DNA from: Palsa-504 sp963795795
Lineage (GTDB): Bacteria > Actinomycetota > Actinomycetes > Streptosporangiales > Streptosporangiaceae
Assembly (NCBI GenBank): GCA_963795795.1
Contig: CAWCJS010000006.1
Location: 1 to 64,000 of the forward strand
Direction of reading: 5' to 3'
DNA: 64,000 bases
Of this stretch, positions 8,787 to 17,277 are shown one piece after another. The notes beneath the pieces are model-generated. The model did no database searches. It was not told the DNA's origin and saw only the letters and a program-made list of their open reading frames with translations. Numbering within the stretch: position 1 is the stretch's first letter; each line of letters begins with the position of its first letter. Both the position numbers and the translations under genes were made by a program.

Positions 8787-8845
8787 TGGTCCTGTCACCT
8801 GGTGCTGATGTGGTCCTGTCAGCGGCCGTGCGCCGCTTCTAGAGT
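8787..8845 (+). promoter_or_regulatory. direct-repeat operator and promoter
   Basis: TGGTCCTGTCA occurs at 8787-8797 and again at 8811-8821, 24 bases apart. The second copy ends in CTGTCA (8816-8821), a possible -35, with TAGAGT at 8840-8845 as -10 (18-base spacing). MocR/GabR proteins are known to bind direct repeats, and this region separates a MocR gene from the plus-strand Rieske-ThDP gene. A further weak dyad, CGGGA-N8-TCCCG, lies just downstream. In the rest of 8593-9114 I see no supportable gene. Confidence 0.55.
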
Positions 8846-9114
8846 CGGGATCATGCATTCCCGGATGACAACCGCGCCTCGCATGGCACCGGCCGTCAGT
8901 TCAATCGCTCCCCAGCTAGCGGCGACCGCGGGTGCTGCTGCACCGGCGCGCGGCGCTGCGCGGTGGCCTGGATTCGTGTTACGCCGAGCGCAGAGATCAG
9001 AGCTGATAGACAGTGTCCCGCTCACTTGGTCGTCCCGATGGCGTAACGCCAGGACCAGTGCCGCGGACTAAACGCCAGTGCCGGTTCCGACAGCGACGTG
9101 GGAGGTTCTCGCGC

Positions 9115-11046
9115 GTGGACAGCGACGGCTGGCACCGGGTCGACCCGGTGGACGTCCCGGCCGAGGGCCGGGTCCGCAGTGTCAGCGTGGACGGCCGCAC
9201 AGTCGCGCTGGCGCGGTGCGGCGGGCGGCTGGGCGCGCTGGAGAACCGGTGCCCGCACCAGGGCGGTCCGCTCGGCGAAGGGTCGATCGAGAACGGCTGG
9301 CTACGGTGCCCGTGGCACGGGTATGACTATGACCCGCTGACCGGCCGACCGCCGGCGGGTTTCTCCGACGGGGTCGCCGCCTACGAGGTGGCCGACCGGG
9401 CGGACGGCGTCTACGTGCGTATCCCTGCCCTGGCACCGCGCTCCCGCACGGTGGGTGACGTACTGGTCGAGACGCTGGTCGCGTTCGGGATCACGCACGT
9501 GTTCGGCATGGTCGGCCACTCCAACCTGGGCTTCGCTGACGCCATGCGGCGCGCCGGGGAACGCGGGGAACTGACCTATATCGGGATCCGGCACGAGGGT
9601 GCGGCCTCCTTCGCGGCCAGCGCGTACGGCAAGCTGACCGGCCGGCCCGCCGTCTGCTTCGCGATCGCGGGACCGGGGTCGACCAACATGCTCACCGGCC
9701 TGTACGACGCCAAGCTCGACCAGTCACCGGTGGTAGCGATCTCCGGCCAGGTGCCGTCGGCGGTCCTGGGACGCGGGGCCTTCCAGGACCTCGACCTGAC
9801 CGCCGTGTTCCGGGACGTGGCCGCCTGGACGACCGCCGTGCACGGCGGCAGCGACCACGCCGAACTGGCCGCCCTGGCCGTCAAGCACGCCCTGGACGCC
9901 CGCGGCGTGGCGCACCTGGTGCTGCCCGACGAGGTACAGACCCAGCCCAGCGACGCGGCCGCCAAGACCCCGCAGGGCCGGTTGGGCGGGCGGTTCACCC
10001 AGCCCAGCGAGCCCGAGCTGGCGCGCGCCGCCGCCCTGATCCGGGCCAGCCGGCGGCCGGTGCTGATCGCCGGACATGGCGCCCGGCAGGCCACCGCGCC
10101 GCTGCGTGCCCTGGCCGAGCGGCTCAACGCGCCGGTGCTGACCACCTTCAAGGCCAAGGGCCTGATCCCGGACACTGACCCGCTCGGCGCCGGCGTGCTC
10201 GGGCGCAGCGGGACGCCGGTGGCGAGCTGGCTGATGAACGAGGCCGACCTGCTGATCGTGGTCGGCGCCTCGTTCGCCAACCACACCGGGATCGCACCGT
10301 ACAAGACCATCCTGCAGATCGACGACGATCCGGCGGCGGTCGGCCGCTTCGACGCGGTCAGCGCCGGCATCGTCGGGGACGCAGCGCTCACGCTGGCCGC
10401 GCTGCTCGGCGGCCTTGGCGCGACTGATGCTGAGGACCAGCGCCCTACGGTGGCGGCACGGTGGGCCATCTGGCGGGCGGAGAAAGCCCGCCGGGCCGCC
10501 GACGAACGGGGCCGCGGCGTGTCCGCCGCGGCCGTCTTCGAGGTGCTATCGCGGCAGCTGCCCCAGAACGCCGTCGTCACCGTCGACGTCGGCAACCATG
10601 CCTATTCGCTGGGCCGGTATCTGGAGTCCAAGGGGCAGCCGGTACTGATGTCCGGATATCTCGGGTCAATCGGCTTCGGCTATCCCGCCGCGCTCGGCGC
10701 GTGGGCGGCCGCACCCGGTCGGCCGGTCGTCGCCGTCACCGGCGACGGCGGCTTCGGCCAGTACGCCGCCGAGCTCACCACCGCCGTGAAGTACGGCATC
10801 CCGGTCAAGCACGTGCTGCTCGACAACCACTCCCTCGGCAAGATCGGCAAGGAGCAGCTCGCCGCCGGCTTCCCCGTCTGGCACACATCCCTGCACAACC
10901 CGGACTGGGCCGCCTACGCCCAGCTGTGCGGAGCGACCGGCATCAAGGCCACCCGCCGCGACCAGCTCGAGGCGGCCATGACCCAGCTGTTCGCCGCCGA
11001 CGGCCCCGCCATGCTGCACATCGAGCAGGACCCCGAACTGCTGTAG
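9115..11046 (+). CDS. Rieske ferredoxin domain fused to a ThDP-dependent enzyme
   Basis: 643 residues; GTG 9115 follows GGGAGG at 9100-9105. Residues 10-105 form a Rieske [2Fe-2S] domain with both ligand pairs: Cys46-Pro-His48 and Cys65-Pro-Trp-His68. From ~112 on it is a pyruvate oxidase/acetolactate synthase-type enzyme: the PP-like domain has the ThDP-activating Glu161 (IRHEGAASFAASAYGK), a central nucleotide-binding-type domain follows, and the C-terminal domain has the metal/ThDP motif Gly543-Asp-Gly ... Asp570-Asn571. Oxidative decarboxylation of a 2-oxo acid with electrons passed to the cluster is a reasonable inference. The next gene, a flavodoxin-like protein, may be its partner. The true substrate is unknown. 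Confidence 0.9.
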   Translation: MDSDGWHRVDPVDVPAEGRVRSVSVDGRTVALARCGGRLGALENRCPHQGGPLGEGSIENGWLRCPWHGYDYDPLTGRPPAGFSDGVAAYEVADRADGVYVRIPALAPRSRTVGDVLVETLVAFGITHVFGMVGHSNLGFADAMRRAGERGELTYIGIRHEGAASFAASAYGKLTGRPAVCFAIAGPGSTNMLTGLYDAKLDQSPVVAISGQVPSAVLGRGAFQDLDLTAVFRDVAAWTTAVHGGSDHAELAALAVKHALDARGVAHLVLPDEVQTQPSDAAAKTPQGRLGGRFTQPSEPELARAAALIRASRRPVLIAGHGARQATAPLRALAERLNAPVLTTFKAKGLIPDTDPLGAGVLGRSGTPVASWLMNEADLLIVVGASFANHTGIAPYKTILQIDDDPAAVGRFDAVSAGIVGDAALTLAALLGGLGATDAEDQRPTVAARWAIWRAEKARRAADERGRGVSAAAVFEVLSRQLPQNAVVTVDVGNHAYSLGRYLESKGQPVLMSGYLGSIGFGYPAALGAWAAAPGRPVVAVTGDGGFGQYAAELTTAVKYGIPVKHVLLDNHSLGKIGKEQLAAGFPVWHTSLHNPDWAAYAQLCGATGIKATRRDQLEAAMTQLFAADGPAMLHIEQDPELL

Positions 11047-11089
11047 AGCGCCGAAATTCCCGAGCAGTCCCAGCAAGGAGCGCTTACCG

Positions 11090-11806
11090 ATGGATGACCC
11101 GGCCACGCGTTACGACGACCTGCGGGCGCTGGTGATCAACTGCACCCTGAAGCGGTCGCCCGAGCGCAGCCACACGCAAGGGCTGATCGACCGCAGCCGC
11201 TCGATCATGGAGAAGAACGGCGTCCGCGTCGACCAGATCCGGGCGGTGGACCACGACATCGCGACCGGCGTGTGGCCGGACATGACCGAGCACGGCTGGC
11301 CCGCCGATGACTGGCCAGGCATCTACCAGCGCGTGCTGGCCGCCGACATCCTGGTGCTGGCCGGGCCGATCTGGCTCGGCGATAACAGCTCGGTCATGAA
11401 GCGGGTGATCGAGCGGCTGTACGCCTGCTCGCACCTGCTCAACGAGACCGGCCAGTACGCCTACTACGGCCGGGTCGCCGGCTGCCTGATCACCGGCAAC
11501 GAAGACGGAGTCAAGCACTGCGCGATGAACATCCTGTACAGCCTCCAGCACCTGGGCTACGTGATCCCGCCGCAGGCTGACGCGGGCTGGATCGGCGCGG
11601 CCGGCCCCGGCCCGTCCTACCTCGACCCAGGATCCGGCGGCCCGGACAACGACTTCACCAACCGCAACACCACGTTCATGACCTGGAACCTGATGCACCT
11701 GGCCCGGATGCTCAAGAACGCCGGCGGCATCCCCGCGCACGGCAACCAGCGCTCCGAATGGGACGCCGGCTGCCGGTTCGACTTTGAGAACCCCGACTAC
11801 CGGTAG
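11090..11806 (+). CDS. flavodoxin-like NAD(P)H-dependent oxidoreductase
   Basis: 238 residues, 43 bases after the Rieske-ThDP gene and preceded by AGCAAGGAG, so probably the same operon. The N-terminal LRALVINCTLKRSPERSHT is the FMN-phosphate loop of flavodoxin-fold reductases, and LAADILVLAGPIWLGDNSS is the second flavin loop. YYGRVAGCLITGNEDGVKH follows, as in NADPH-dependent FMN reductase family members. It probably carries FMN and exchanges electrons, perhaps with the Rieske cluster of its neighbour. Direction of electron flow is not shown by sequence. Confidence 0.85.
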   Translation: MDDPATRYDDLRALVINCTLKRSPERSHTQGLIDRSRSIMEKNGVRVDQIRAVDHDIATGVWPDMTEHGWPADDWPGIYQRVLAADILVLAGPIWLGDNSSVMKRVIERLYACSHLLNETGQYAYYGRVAGCLITGNEDGVKHCAMNILYSLQHLGYVIPPQADAGWIGAAGPGPSYLDPGSGGPDNDFTNRNTTFMTWNLMHLARMLKNAGGIPAHGNQRSEWDAGCRFDFENPDYR

Positions 11807-11975
11807 AGCATCGCGGACCCATGCGGAGCTGGCCGCGACGGTAGCTGGCGGTGGGCGAGCAGATGCCCCGCACCCTGCCGCCAGGGCGCACACAGGCCAG
11901 GTCACGGACCAGATAGCGAACACGCCGCGGAATACCCGGACGTATCCGCCCCGGTTACGCTACCCTTATTGCATG

Positions 11976-11996
11976 ATTTCCCCGAACCAGGGAAAT
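11976..11996. repeat. short inverted repeat
   Basis: ATTTCCC-N7-GGGAAAT is a perfect 7-base dyad in a stretch poorer in GC than its surroundings (about 11950-12040). It lies just beyond the truncated end of the recombinase relic. No T-run follows, so it is not a convincing terminator; a protein-binding site or junction of a lost element is possible. Confidence 0.35.
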
Positions 11997-12029
11997 ATCG
12001 CCAGTTTCGGTGTTCAAGTCTCGGACACG

Positions 12030-12344
12030 TTAAATCCCCATGAGCGGCAGCTCGCGGGACTGCCCTGTGTCGAAGAACTCCGCCACGATCACCCCGACCC
12101 CGGCAATAAGCATCATCGCCTGCTGCAGCTGCCGTGCCCGCGACGTCACCGGATCCTGCCAGTCCTCCGTGGACACCCGCCCGTAAAACGCGAACCGCAG
12201 CACCCCGCGTGCACGCTTCCCGGCACGGCCGCTGAGTTTCTCCGCCCACCACCCCAGCACATCCCCGCCCGTGACGAAGCCACCACGTGAGCGGTCTGCC
12301 GCCACCGCAGAAGGCGTCTTCCCTTGCTGGCTTGCCTTGATCAC
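12030..12344 (-). pseudogene. serine recombinase, N-terminal fragment
   Basis: The segment LRFAFYGRVSTEDWQDPVTS, then RARQLQQAMMLIAGVG, then VIVAEFFDTGQSRELP, is the catalytic start of large serine recombinases, with the nucleophile Ser in GRVST. Homology stops at the SRELP position and the frame ends after LMGI. Intact proteins are 450-600 residues, so all DNA-binding domains are missing. The 70 residues before GRVST look unconserved. This is a relic of an integrated element; no matching attachment sites were recognised. Confidence 0.65.
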
Positions 12345-12484
12345 GGGCCACAGCTACCGCACCCGCCCGCAGGCAAACATCAGCCGCACAGGACATCAAG
12401 CTTGAGTGGGCCTACCGGATCTCTGGCAGGGACAGAGTCATCCGCTCTCATCGCAGATGAGGGCGACCCAACCGATCAGCAGCG

Positions 12485-13010
12485 TCAGAACCGGAAGCGA
12501 GTCAGGCCGCCCGGCGCCGCCGCCCAGGTTACGATCGCCGAGCGTGGCACAATGCGATACACGTTCCACGGCGGCGGTCCTAGCGACGGTGCGTTGAACG
12601 GGGCAGTGATGCCCGAGCCCGCTGTCGTCGGGTTCGGCCGGCCAGCCGTTGTCCGCCCACGCCCTCGCGATACGCGCCAGCGCGCCCGGTTCGGTCACTC
12701 GCGCAGCGTCACCCTCGATTACGACGTCCGCGTCGCGGATCGACACCGCGACCGAGCACCGCGGATCGCGCGCGACATTGCGTCCCTTCCGCGTGCCTGC
12801 ACCCGTCTGGAACCAGAACGTCCCGTCCGCCCATAGGGCGCCGACCGCGGTGACATGCGGACTGCCGTCCTGGTTGACGGTGGACAGCCAGGTGGTGCGG
12901 GCGTTCGCCGCGTCCGGCGCTGGCGCCGACCCGGCCTCGAGCTTCTCGACGACTGCGGCCCAATCCACCGGCGGCAGCCCATCCGCCTTACCCAGATTGG
13001 TGATCTCCAT
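12485..13010 (-). pseudogene. PPOX-fold (pyridoxamine oxidase-like) protein, one frameshift
   Basis: ATG 13010 starts a split-barrel FMN/F420-binding protein: ARTTWLSTVNQDGSPHVTAV, then ALWADGTFWFQTGAGTRKGR and NVARDPRCSVAVSIRDADVV. After EPDDSG the frame changes at a three-base C run (12618-12620, plus strand). Removing one base restores GITAPFNAPSLGPPPWNVYR, then IVPRSAIVTWAAAPGGLTRF and a stop at 12485. The whole length (~174 codons) is normal for the family, so this may be a functional gene with a sequence error. Substrate unknown. Confidence 0.75.
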
Positions 13011-13337
13011 AAGGCATCCCTTCCTTGTCCGGCGGACAACCCGGCTAACAGGGTCTGGCAGATAGACGCGCGGCGACCGCCAAAGTCATCGCGCATGCGC
13101 AGGTCACGAGCCGTCCGAGCGCGCGCACACATCGGCGATGCAGGGCGTTCTCTCGCGGTGTACCGCGGGAGACGCAGGCTGGTCAGGTGCCGGAGTCATG
13201 CAGGCGGCGAGGATGCAGTTCGGGTGCCGGTCCAGTTCTGACGGGCCCTGTCGTAGCGCCTCGTGGTGCCCAGATCGGCCTGACGGCGGGGAACCGTGCG
13301 GTTGCGGGCAGTGCGGGTCCTGGTCCAGCATCTGAGG

Positions 13338-14489
13338 GTGTCTGCGGGCGGGAAGCTGGGGTTCTCCACGGTTGAGATGCGCCGGCGCCGGGCGGCGTTC
13401 GGCCGGGAGCTGGATCACCACGAGACGCGGTACGCGCTGGTCTACGGGGCCAACCGGTCGGGCAGCGCGGTGTCGTGGCTGACCGGGTGGCCGGTCACCC
13501 GGGAGGCGCTGGTGGTGGTGGCTCCCGAGGCGGACGACGATGTGCTGCTGGTCTCGTTCTTCAATCACCTGCCGCAGGCCCGCCGCCTGTCCGCGATGCG
13601 CGTGGAATGGGCGGGCGCGCGCGCCGTGGCGACGGCGCTGGACCTGCTGGCGGCGCGGGGCAGGCTGCCGGACCGGATCGGCGTGGCCGGGGCGCTGCCG
13701 TTCGATCAGTACCGGCTGCTGGCCGGGCAGGTCCCCGACGTGGTAGACCTCAATGCCGCCTACACCCGGCTGCGGCTGATCAAGTCGGCCGAGGAGGTGG
13801 CCGCGATGCGGCGCGGCGCGGCGCTCAGCGATGCCGCCATCGCGGCGCTGGCCGGCGCGCTGCGCCCCGGGGTCAGCGACCATGAGGTGCTCGCCGCGAC
13901 CGAGCAGGCCTACATCGCCCTGGGCGGCCTGCACCACATCTGCTATCTGGGCATCACCGCCATGGACGAACCCGCCCTGGCCGTGCCCGCGCAGTGGCCG
14001 ACCGGCCGCGTGATCCGCCCCGGCGACGTGGTCACCTGCGAGATCAGCGCCGCGGCCGCGCCCGAGTACGCCGGCCAGGTGCTGCGCACGTTTACCGTCG
14101 CCGCGCCGCCGACCGCCCTGTACCGCGACCTGCATGCCGTCGCTGCCGCCGCGTTCGACGCGATCGCCCGGGCGCTGGTCCCCGGCGCCCGGGCCGCTGA
14201 CCTGGCCGCCGCCGCGGCGGCCGTCATCGGGCAGGCCGGGTTCACCGCGATCGATGACCTGGTGCACGGCTTCGGCGGCGGCTACCTCCCGCCGGTCGTA
14301 CCGGCTCCCGGCCGGCCGCTGGCCGCACCCGGCTTCACGCTGGCCGCCGGGATGACCGTGGTCGTACAGCCCAACGTCACGACCCCCGACGGCCACGCCG
14401 GCGTCCAGACCGGAGAACTGCTCCTGGTCACCGAGCACGGCCCCCAGCGCCTGCACGCCTACCCGCCAGGCCTCCACCAGGCAGGCTGA
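13338..14489 (+). CDS. M24/creatinase-fold protein lacking metal ligands
   Basis: 383 residues from GTG 13338, chosen because the conserved opening FSTVEMRRRRAAF must be included. An N-terminal creatinase-like domain is followed by the pita-bread fold. In true aminopeptidases the metals are held by D, D, H, E and E. Here the corresponding segments read VTCEISAAAAPEYAGQVLRT (Glu and Gln for the two Asp), VHGFGGGY (His kept), VVVQPNV (Gln for Glu) and GVQTGELLLVTEHG. It therefore probably does not bind two metals and may act like creatinase, a metal-free hydrolase of this fold. Substrate unknown. Confidence 0.8.
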   Translation: MSAGGKLGFSTVEMRRRRAAFGRELDHHETRYALVYGANRSGSAVSWLTGWPVTREALVVVAPEADDDVLLVSFFNHLPQARRLSAMRVEWAGARAVATALDLLAARGRLPDRIGVAGALPFDQYRLLAGQVPDVVDLNAAYTRLRLIKSAEEVAAMRRGAALSDAAIAALAGALRPGVSDHEVLAATEQAYIALGGLHHICYLGITAMDEPALAVPAQWPTGRVIRPGDVVTCEISAAAAPEYAGQVLRTFTVAAPPTALYRDLHAVAAAAFDAIARALVPGARAADLAAAAAAVIGQAGFTAIDDLVHGFGGGYLPPVVPAPGRPLAAPGFTLAAGMTVVVQPNVTTPDGHAGVQTGELLLVTEHGPQRLHAYPPGLHQAG

Positions 14490-14884
14490 CCCACACCACC
14501 ACGGCAGCCAGACACGCCACGCGGCTGATCCGGTTGTTCGCCCGAAGCGTGCCGGTGCATAAACATACGGCCTGCCGACTGGGTAACCGTGACTCCCGCA
14601 TAGCGCAAAGGGCTCCAGATAACCGCGCGCCGACCTGCCCAATTGGTCGGCGATCGAAATCATCGGTCTGGCCTTCAGCGCTGCAGTGAATGCGCGTTCT
14701 GCGCTGGGACCGCCTGGTGGCCTGATCCAGGAATACGCCCAAGTCGCAAAGAGTGATAGACCGGGAAGAACAGTTCAGGGTCCGCATGCCTTCATGCGGC
14801 CAGCAGCCGCCAGTCCCGGCCGGGGACAGTGATCATCTCGATGCTCAGCGGCCTGGGAGAGGTCGTCATCTGCGGGCGTAATCG
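14490..14884. other. intergenic, no firm gene
   Basis: About 395 bases between convergent genes. One plus-strand frame contains PPGGLIQEYAQVAKSD, which faintly resembles a segment found beside actinobacterial transposase genes, but it has no start and no other homology. I see no terminator-like hairpin with a T-run. Confidence 0.35.
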
Positions 14885-15670
14885 CTAGGCAGGCGTGCTG
14901 CCGCCGCGCAGGAACCTGTCGTAGAGGGCGACAGCTATTGCGCCGCCGGCCAGCGGCGCGGCGAGGTAGGCCCACCAGTCGGAGAACTGGCCCGCCAGGA
15001 TCATCGGCCCGATCGCCCGGGCCGGGTTGACGCCCGCGCCGCTGACCGGTCCGCTGATCACGATGGCCACGGCGAGGGCCGCGCCGATGGCCATGGCAGC
15101 GATGCCGCGCGGGACCCGGCTGTCGGTGGCCGCCGCCACGACCACCAGGACCAGCACGAAGGTGACAACGGCTTCGGCCGCGAGGACCCGCCCCGCGGAA
15201 ACCCCGGCAGCCGGGACCGTGGCGCCAAGGCGGGCGATCGACCGGGCCTGATTCCCGTACAGGCCCCAGGTGGCCGCGGCTCCGGCTGTCGCGCCGGCGA
15301 ACTGGGCGAGGACGTAGCCAGGAGCGTAGGCCCAGGGGAAGCGCCTGCTGGCGGCCAGCCCGAGCGTCACCGCCGGGTTGAGGTGGGCACCGGAGATGTG
15401 GCCGACGCTGGCGACCGCGATTGCCAGGGCCAGGCCGCCGGCCACGGGCACCGCCAGGGACCCGTAGGGGGCGCCGGCCACCGGCCGGGACAAGGCCGCC
15501 GCGACGGCAGTGCTGGTGATGGCCAGGACCAGCACGAACGTGCCGGCCGCCTCGGCCGTGAATGCCCGGGCCAGGTTGCGCTCAAGCTGGTGGCCGTGCA
15601 GGAACACCACCGCGCTGCTGGGGGCAGCCTGCTGCCCTGATCGAGGGCTGATGCTGGTTGCTTTCATCAT
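14885..15670 (-). CDS. aquaporin / MIP-family channel
   Basis: 261 residues with six membrane helices and both half-helix signatures: HLNPAVTLG in the first half and GVNPARAIGP in the second. It should conduct water or small uncharged solutes across the cytoplasmic membrane; the AqpZ-like class is likely but selectivity-filter residues were not assigned. The ATG at 15670 overlaps the DUF302 stop (TGATGATG), so the two are translationally coupled. A GTG at 15676 would add two residues. Confidence 0.92.
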   Translation of the reverse strand: MMKATSISPRSGQQAAPSSAVVFLHGHQLERNLARAFTAEAAGTFVLVLAITSTAVAAALSRPVAGAPYGSLAVPVAGGLALAIAVASVGHISGAHLNPAVTLGLAASRRFPWAYAPGYVLAQFAGATAGAAATWGLYGNQARSIARLGATVPAAGVSAGRVLAAEAVVTFVLVLVVVAAATDSRVPRGIAAMAIGAALAVAIVISGPVSGAGVNPARAIGPMILAGQFSDWWAYLAAPLAGGAIAVALYDRFLRGGSTPA

Positions 15671-16326
15671 CACCACTCCGCCGGTAGCCGGCCGACGCCG
15701 GCAGGGACGATCTGTTCGTGGTCGCCGGCTCTGGGGGCCTGCGCGTTCACGGCCGTCTGCGACTGCGCTAAGGCGTTCTCCGGGACCGGCGTGCCGCGGC
15801 TGCCGTTGCCAGACATGCCGGTCGCGTGGCGCAGGAGGCGCAGGACTTCGGTGTCCAGCTCCTGGGCGACCTGGGAGGCTGCGGCGTCACCGTAGGGCGC
15901 GATCGCGCTGGCGACGGTGTCGTAGGCCACCTGGGTTCGGCCGCCCGGCAGTTCCTGGATGAGGATGGTGACCGGGGCGTAGGAGCCGGCCGCGGGCAGG
16001 TGCCGGGTCATCTGCCCCATGGTGACCGGGTTGCCGGCGATCAGCCGGACCAGGCGGCGCCCCGCCTGGTCCGCCTGCGGGTCCAGGGCCAGTGCGTGGT
16101 CGTCGTCGAGGTGCAGGAACCGCATCAGGCCGGCGGTGCCCTGCGCCTGCCGGACCAGCGCGGTGAACTCCTCATAGGAGGTGCTGGCCGCCAGCCTGGC
16201 GAACAGGGCCCCGATGTCCGGCTGGCTGATACCGGCGTAGATGCCGTCCAGGACGACCTGGAACGGCCGTTCGCTGGTGAGTACATGGCGGCGGACGGGT
16301 ATGTCGAGCACTTGTTCGGATGCCAC
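15670..16326 (-). CDS. DUF302-domain protein
   Basis: 218 residues. The segment LIAGNPVTMGQMTRHLPAAG, then SYAPVTILIQELPGGRTQVA and YDTVASAIAPYGD, matches the DUF302 domain, a small alpha/beta fold of unknown function. The C-terminal ~40 residues look disordered. ATG 16326 has GAAGGAG upstream. It is coupled to the aquaporin gene and follows an alpha/beta hydrolase by 81 bases on the same strand. Confidence 0.75.
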   Translation of the reverse strand: MASEQVLDIPVRRHVLTSERPFQVVLDGIYAGISQPDIGALFARLAASTSYEEFTALVRQAQGTAGLMRFLHLDDDHALALDPQADQAGRRLVRLIAGNPVTMGQMTRHLPAAGSYAPVTILIQELPGGRTQVAYDTVASAIAPYGDAAASQVAQELDTEVLRLLRHATGMSGNGSRGTPVPENALAQSQTAVNAQAPRAGDHEQIVPAGVGRLPAEW

Positions 16327-16407
16327 CGGTTTCTCCTTCTTGGAGCTCGCTCCTTCTGAGCCCTGCTCGCCCCGGTCGAGGAGCAGGGGCTCAGAAAGAG
16401 CGCGGGT

Positions 16408-17094
16408 TCAGACTCCTGCGGCGGCGGCGCGGATGACGTCGAGGACGAAGCCGGGCTGGGAGAGCATGGGGACGTGGCTGCTGTCGATGTCGTAGGTGGT
16501 GGCGCCCATCCGCTTGGCCGCAGCCCGCTCCAGGTCGGGGTGCACCGCCTGGTCGTGGTTGGCCACGATGTACCAGCTCGGCTTGGTCTTCCACCCGACG
16601 CCGGGAGCGTTACGGCTGAACAGCTCGACGGACGGCGGGTAGGCGGTCGCCCAGACCAGCTTCTGCTCTTCTTCGGGCAGGTCCCCGCAGAAGAATTCGG
16701 CGCCGGACGGGAGCATCCAGATCCGCCCGTCGGCGACCTCGATCTGGGAGAACAGCGGCGTGAGGGGGAACTTCTCCTGCTCGCTCTGGGAGGTCTCGGT
16801 CTCGTCGGGGCCCAGGGCGGAGATGTAGACCAGCCCGGCCACCCGGTCATCGGTGCCCGCGGCGGTGATGACGGCGCCGCCGTAGGAGTGGCCGACCAGG
16901 ATGGCCGGGCTGTGGACCCGGCCCAGCGTGGCCCGCGTCGCGGCGACATCGGCCTCGTTGGTGTCCAGGCCGTACTGCGCGGCGATCACCTCGTATCCCT
17001 CCGCCTGCAGCGGTCCGGTCAGTTTGTTCCAGCACGAGCCGTCGGCCCAGATCCCGTGACAGAACACGATGCTCGGTTTGGTTTGCGGGGACAT
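16408..17094 (-). CDS. alpha/beta hydrolase
   Basis: 228 residues; ATG 17094 is preceded by AAGGAGT. HGIWADGSCW supplies the oxyanion region and VGHSYGGAV the nucleophile elbow. The general acid and His are likely in ANHDQAVHP and SSHVPMLSQP. This compact family resembles pyrethroid hydrolases and plant methyl-ester hydrolases, and two more members occur at 39643 and 47380. It probably cleaves a small ester or related substrate in the cytoplasm. A strong hairpin separates it from the upstream cupin gene. Confidence 0.88.
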   Translation of the reverse strand: MSPQTKPSIVFCHGIWADGSCWNKLTGPLQAEGYEVIAAQYGLDTNEADVAATRATLGRVHSPAILVGHSYGGAVITAAGTDDRVAGLVYISALGPDETETSQSEQEKFPLTPLFSQIEVADGRIWMLPSGAEFFCGDLPEEEQKLVWATAYPPSVELFSRNAPGVGWKTKPSWYIVANHDQAVHPDLERAAAKRMGATTYDIDSSHVPMLSQPGFVLDVIRAAAAGV

Positions 17095-17216
17095 AGTCCA
17101 CTCCTTCGGGCTGGTCTGGTCTTCCGGCCCGGCGCTCCGCGAGCTGGCCACGCGGATCCGGGTCGTCGATTACAGGTCCAGCGTGGCTGCGAAACCGTCA
17201 CAGCGGTATGAATCGT

Positions 17217-17259
17217 CCCGGAGTTTCCGGAGGCTCTGATGTGCCCCGGAAACTCCGGG
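17217..17259 (-). terminator. strong hairpin after the cupin gene
   Basis: CCCGGAGTTTCCGG at 17217-17230 and CCGGAAACTCCGGG at 17246-17259 form a perfect 14-base stem with a 15-base loop. It lies 19 bases beyond the cupin stop and upstream of the next minus-strand gene, so it probably ends or attenuates the upstream transcript. There is no T-run. Confidence 0.7.
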
Positions 17260-17277
17260 GCGGTTCACTGACGCCGG

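Noticed and set aside
8852..9071. Short plus-strand frame before the Rieske-ThDP gene
   Set aside because: Low-complexity Ala/Arg product, no ribosome-binding site, no family; probably leader DNA.
12005..12025. TTCAAGTC resembling a tRNA T-loop
   Set aside because: No acceptor or anticodon stems fit around it.
13104..14663. Very long minus-strand open frame opposite the M24-fold gene
   Set aside because: Arg/Gly/His-rich, no family features, fully antisense to a conserved gene.
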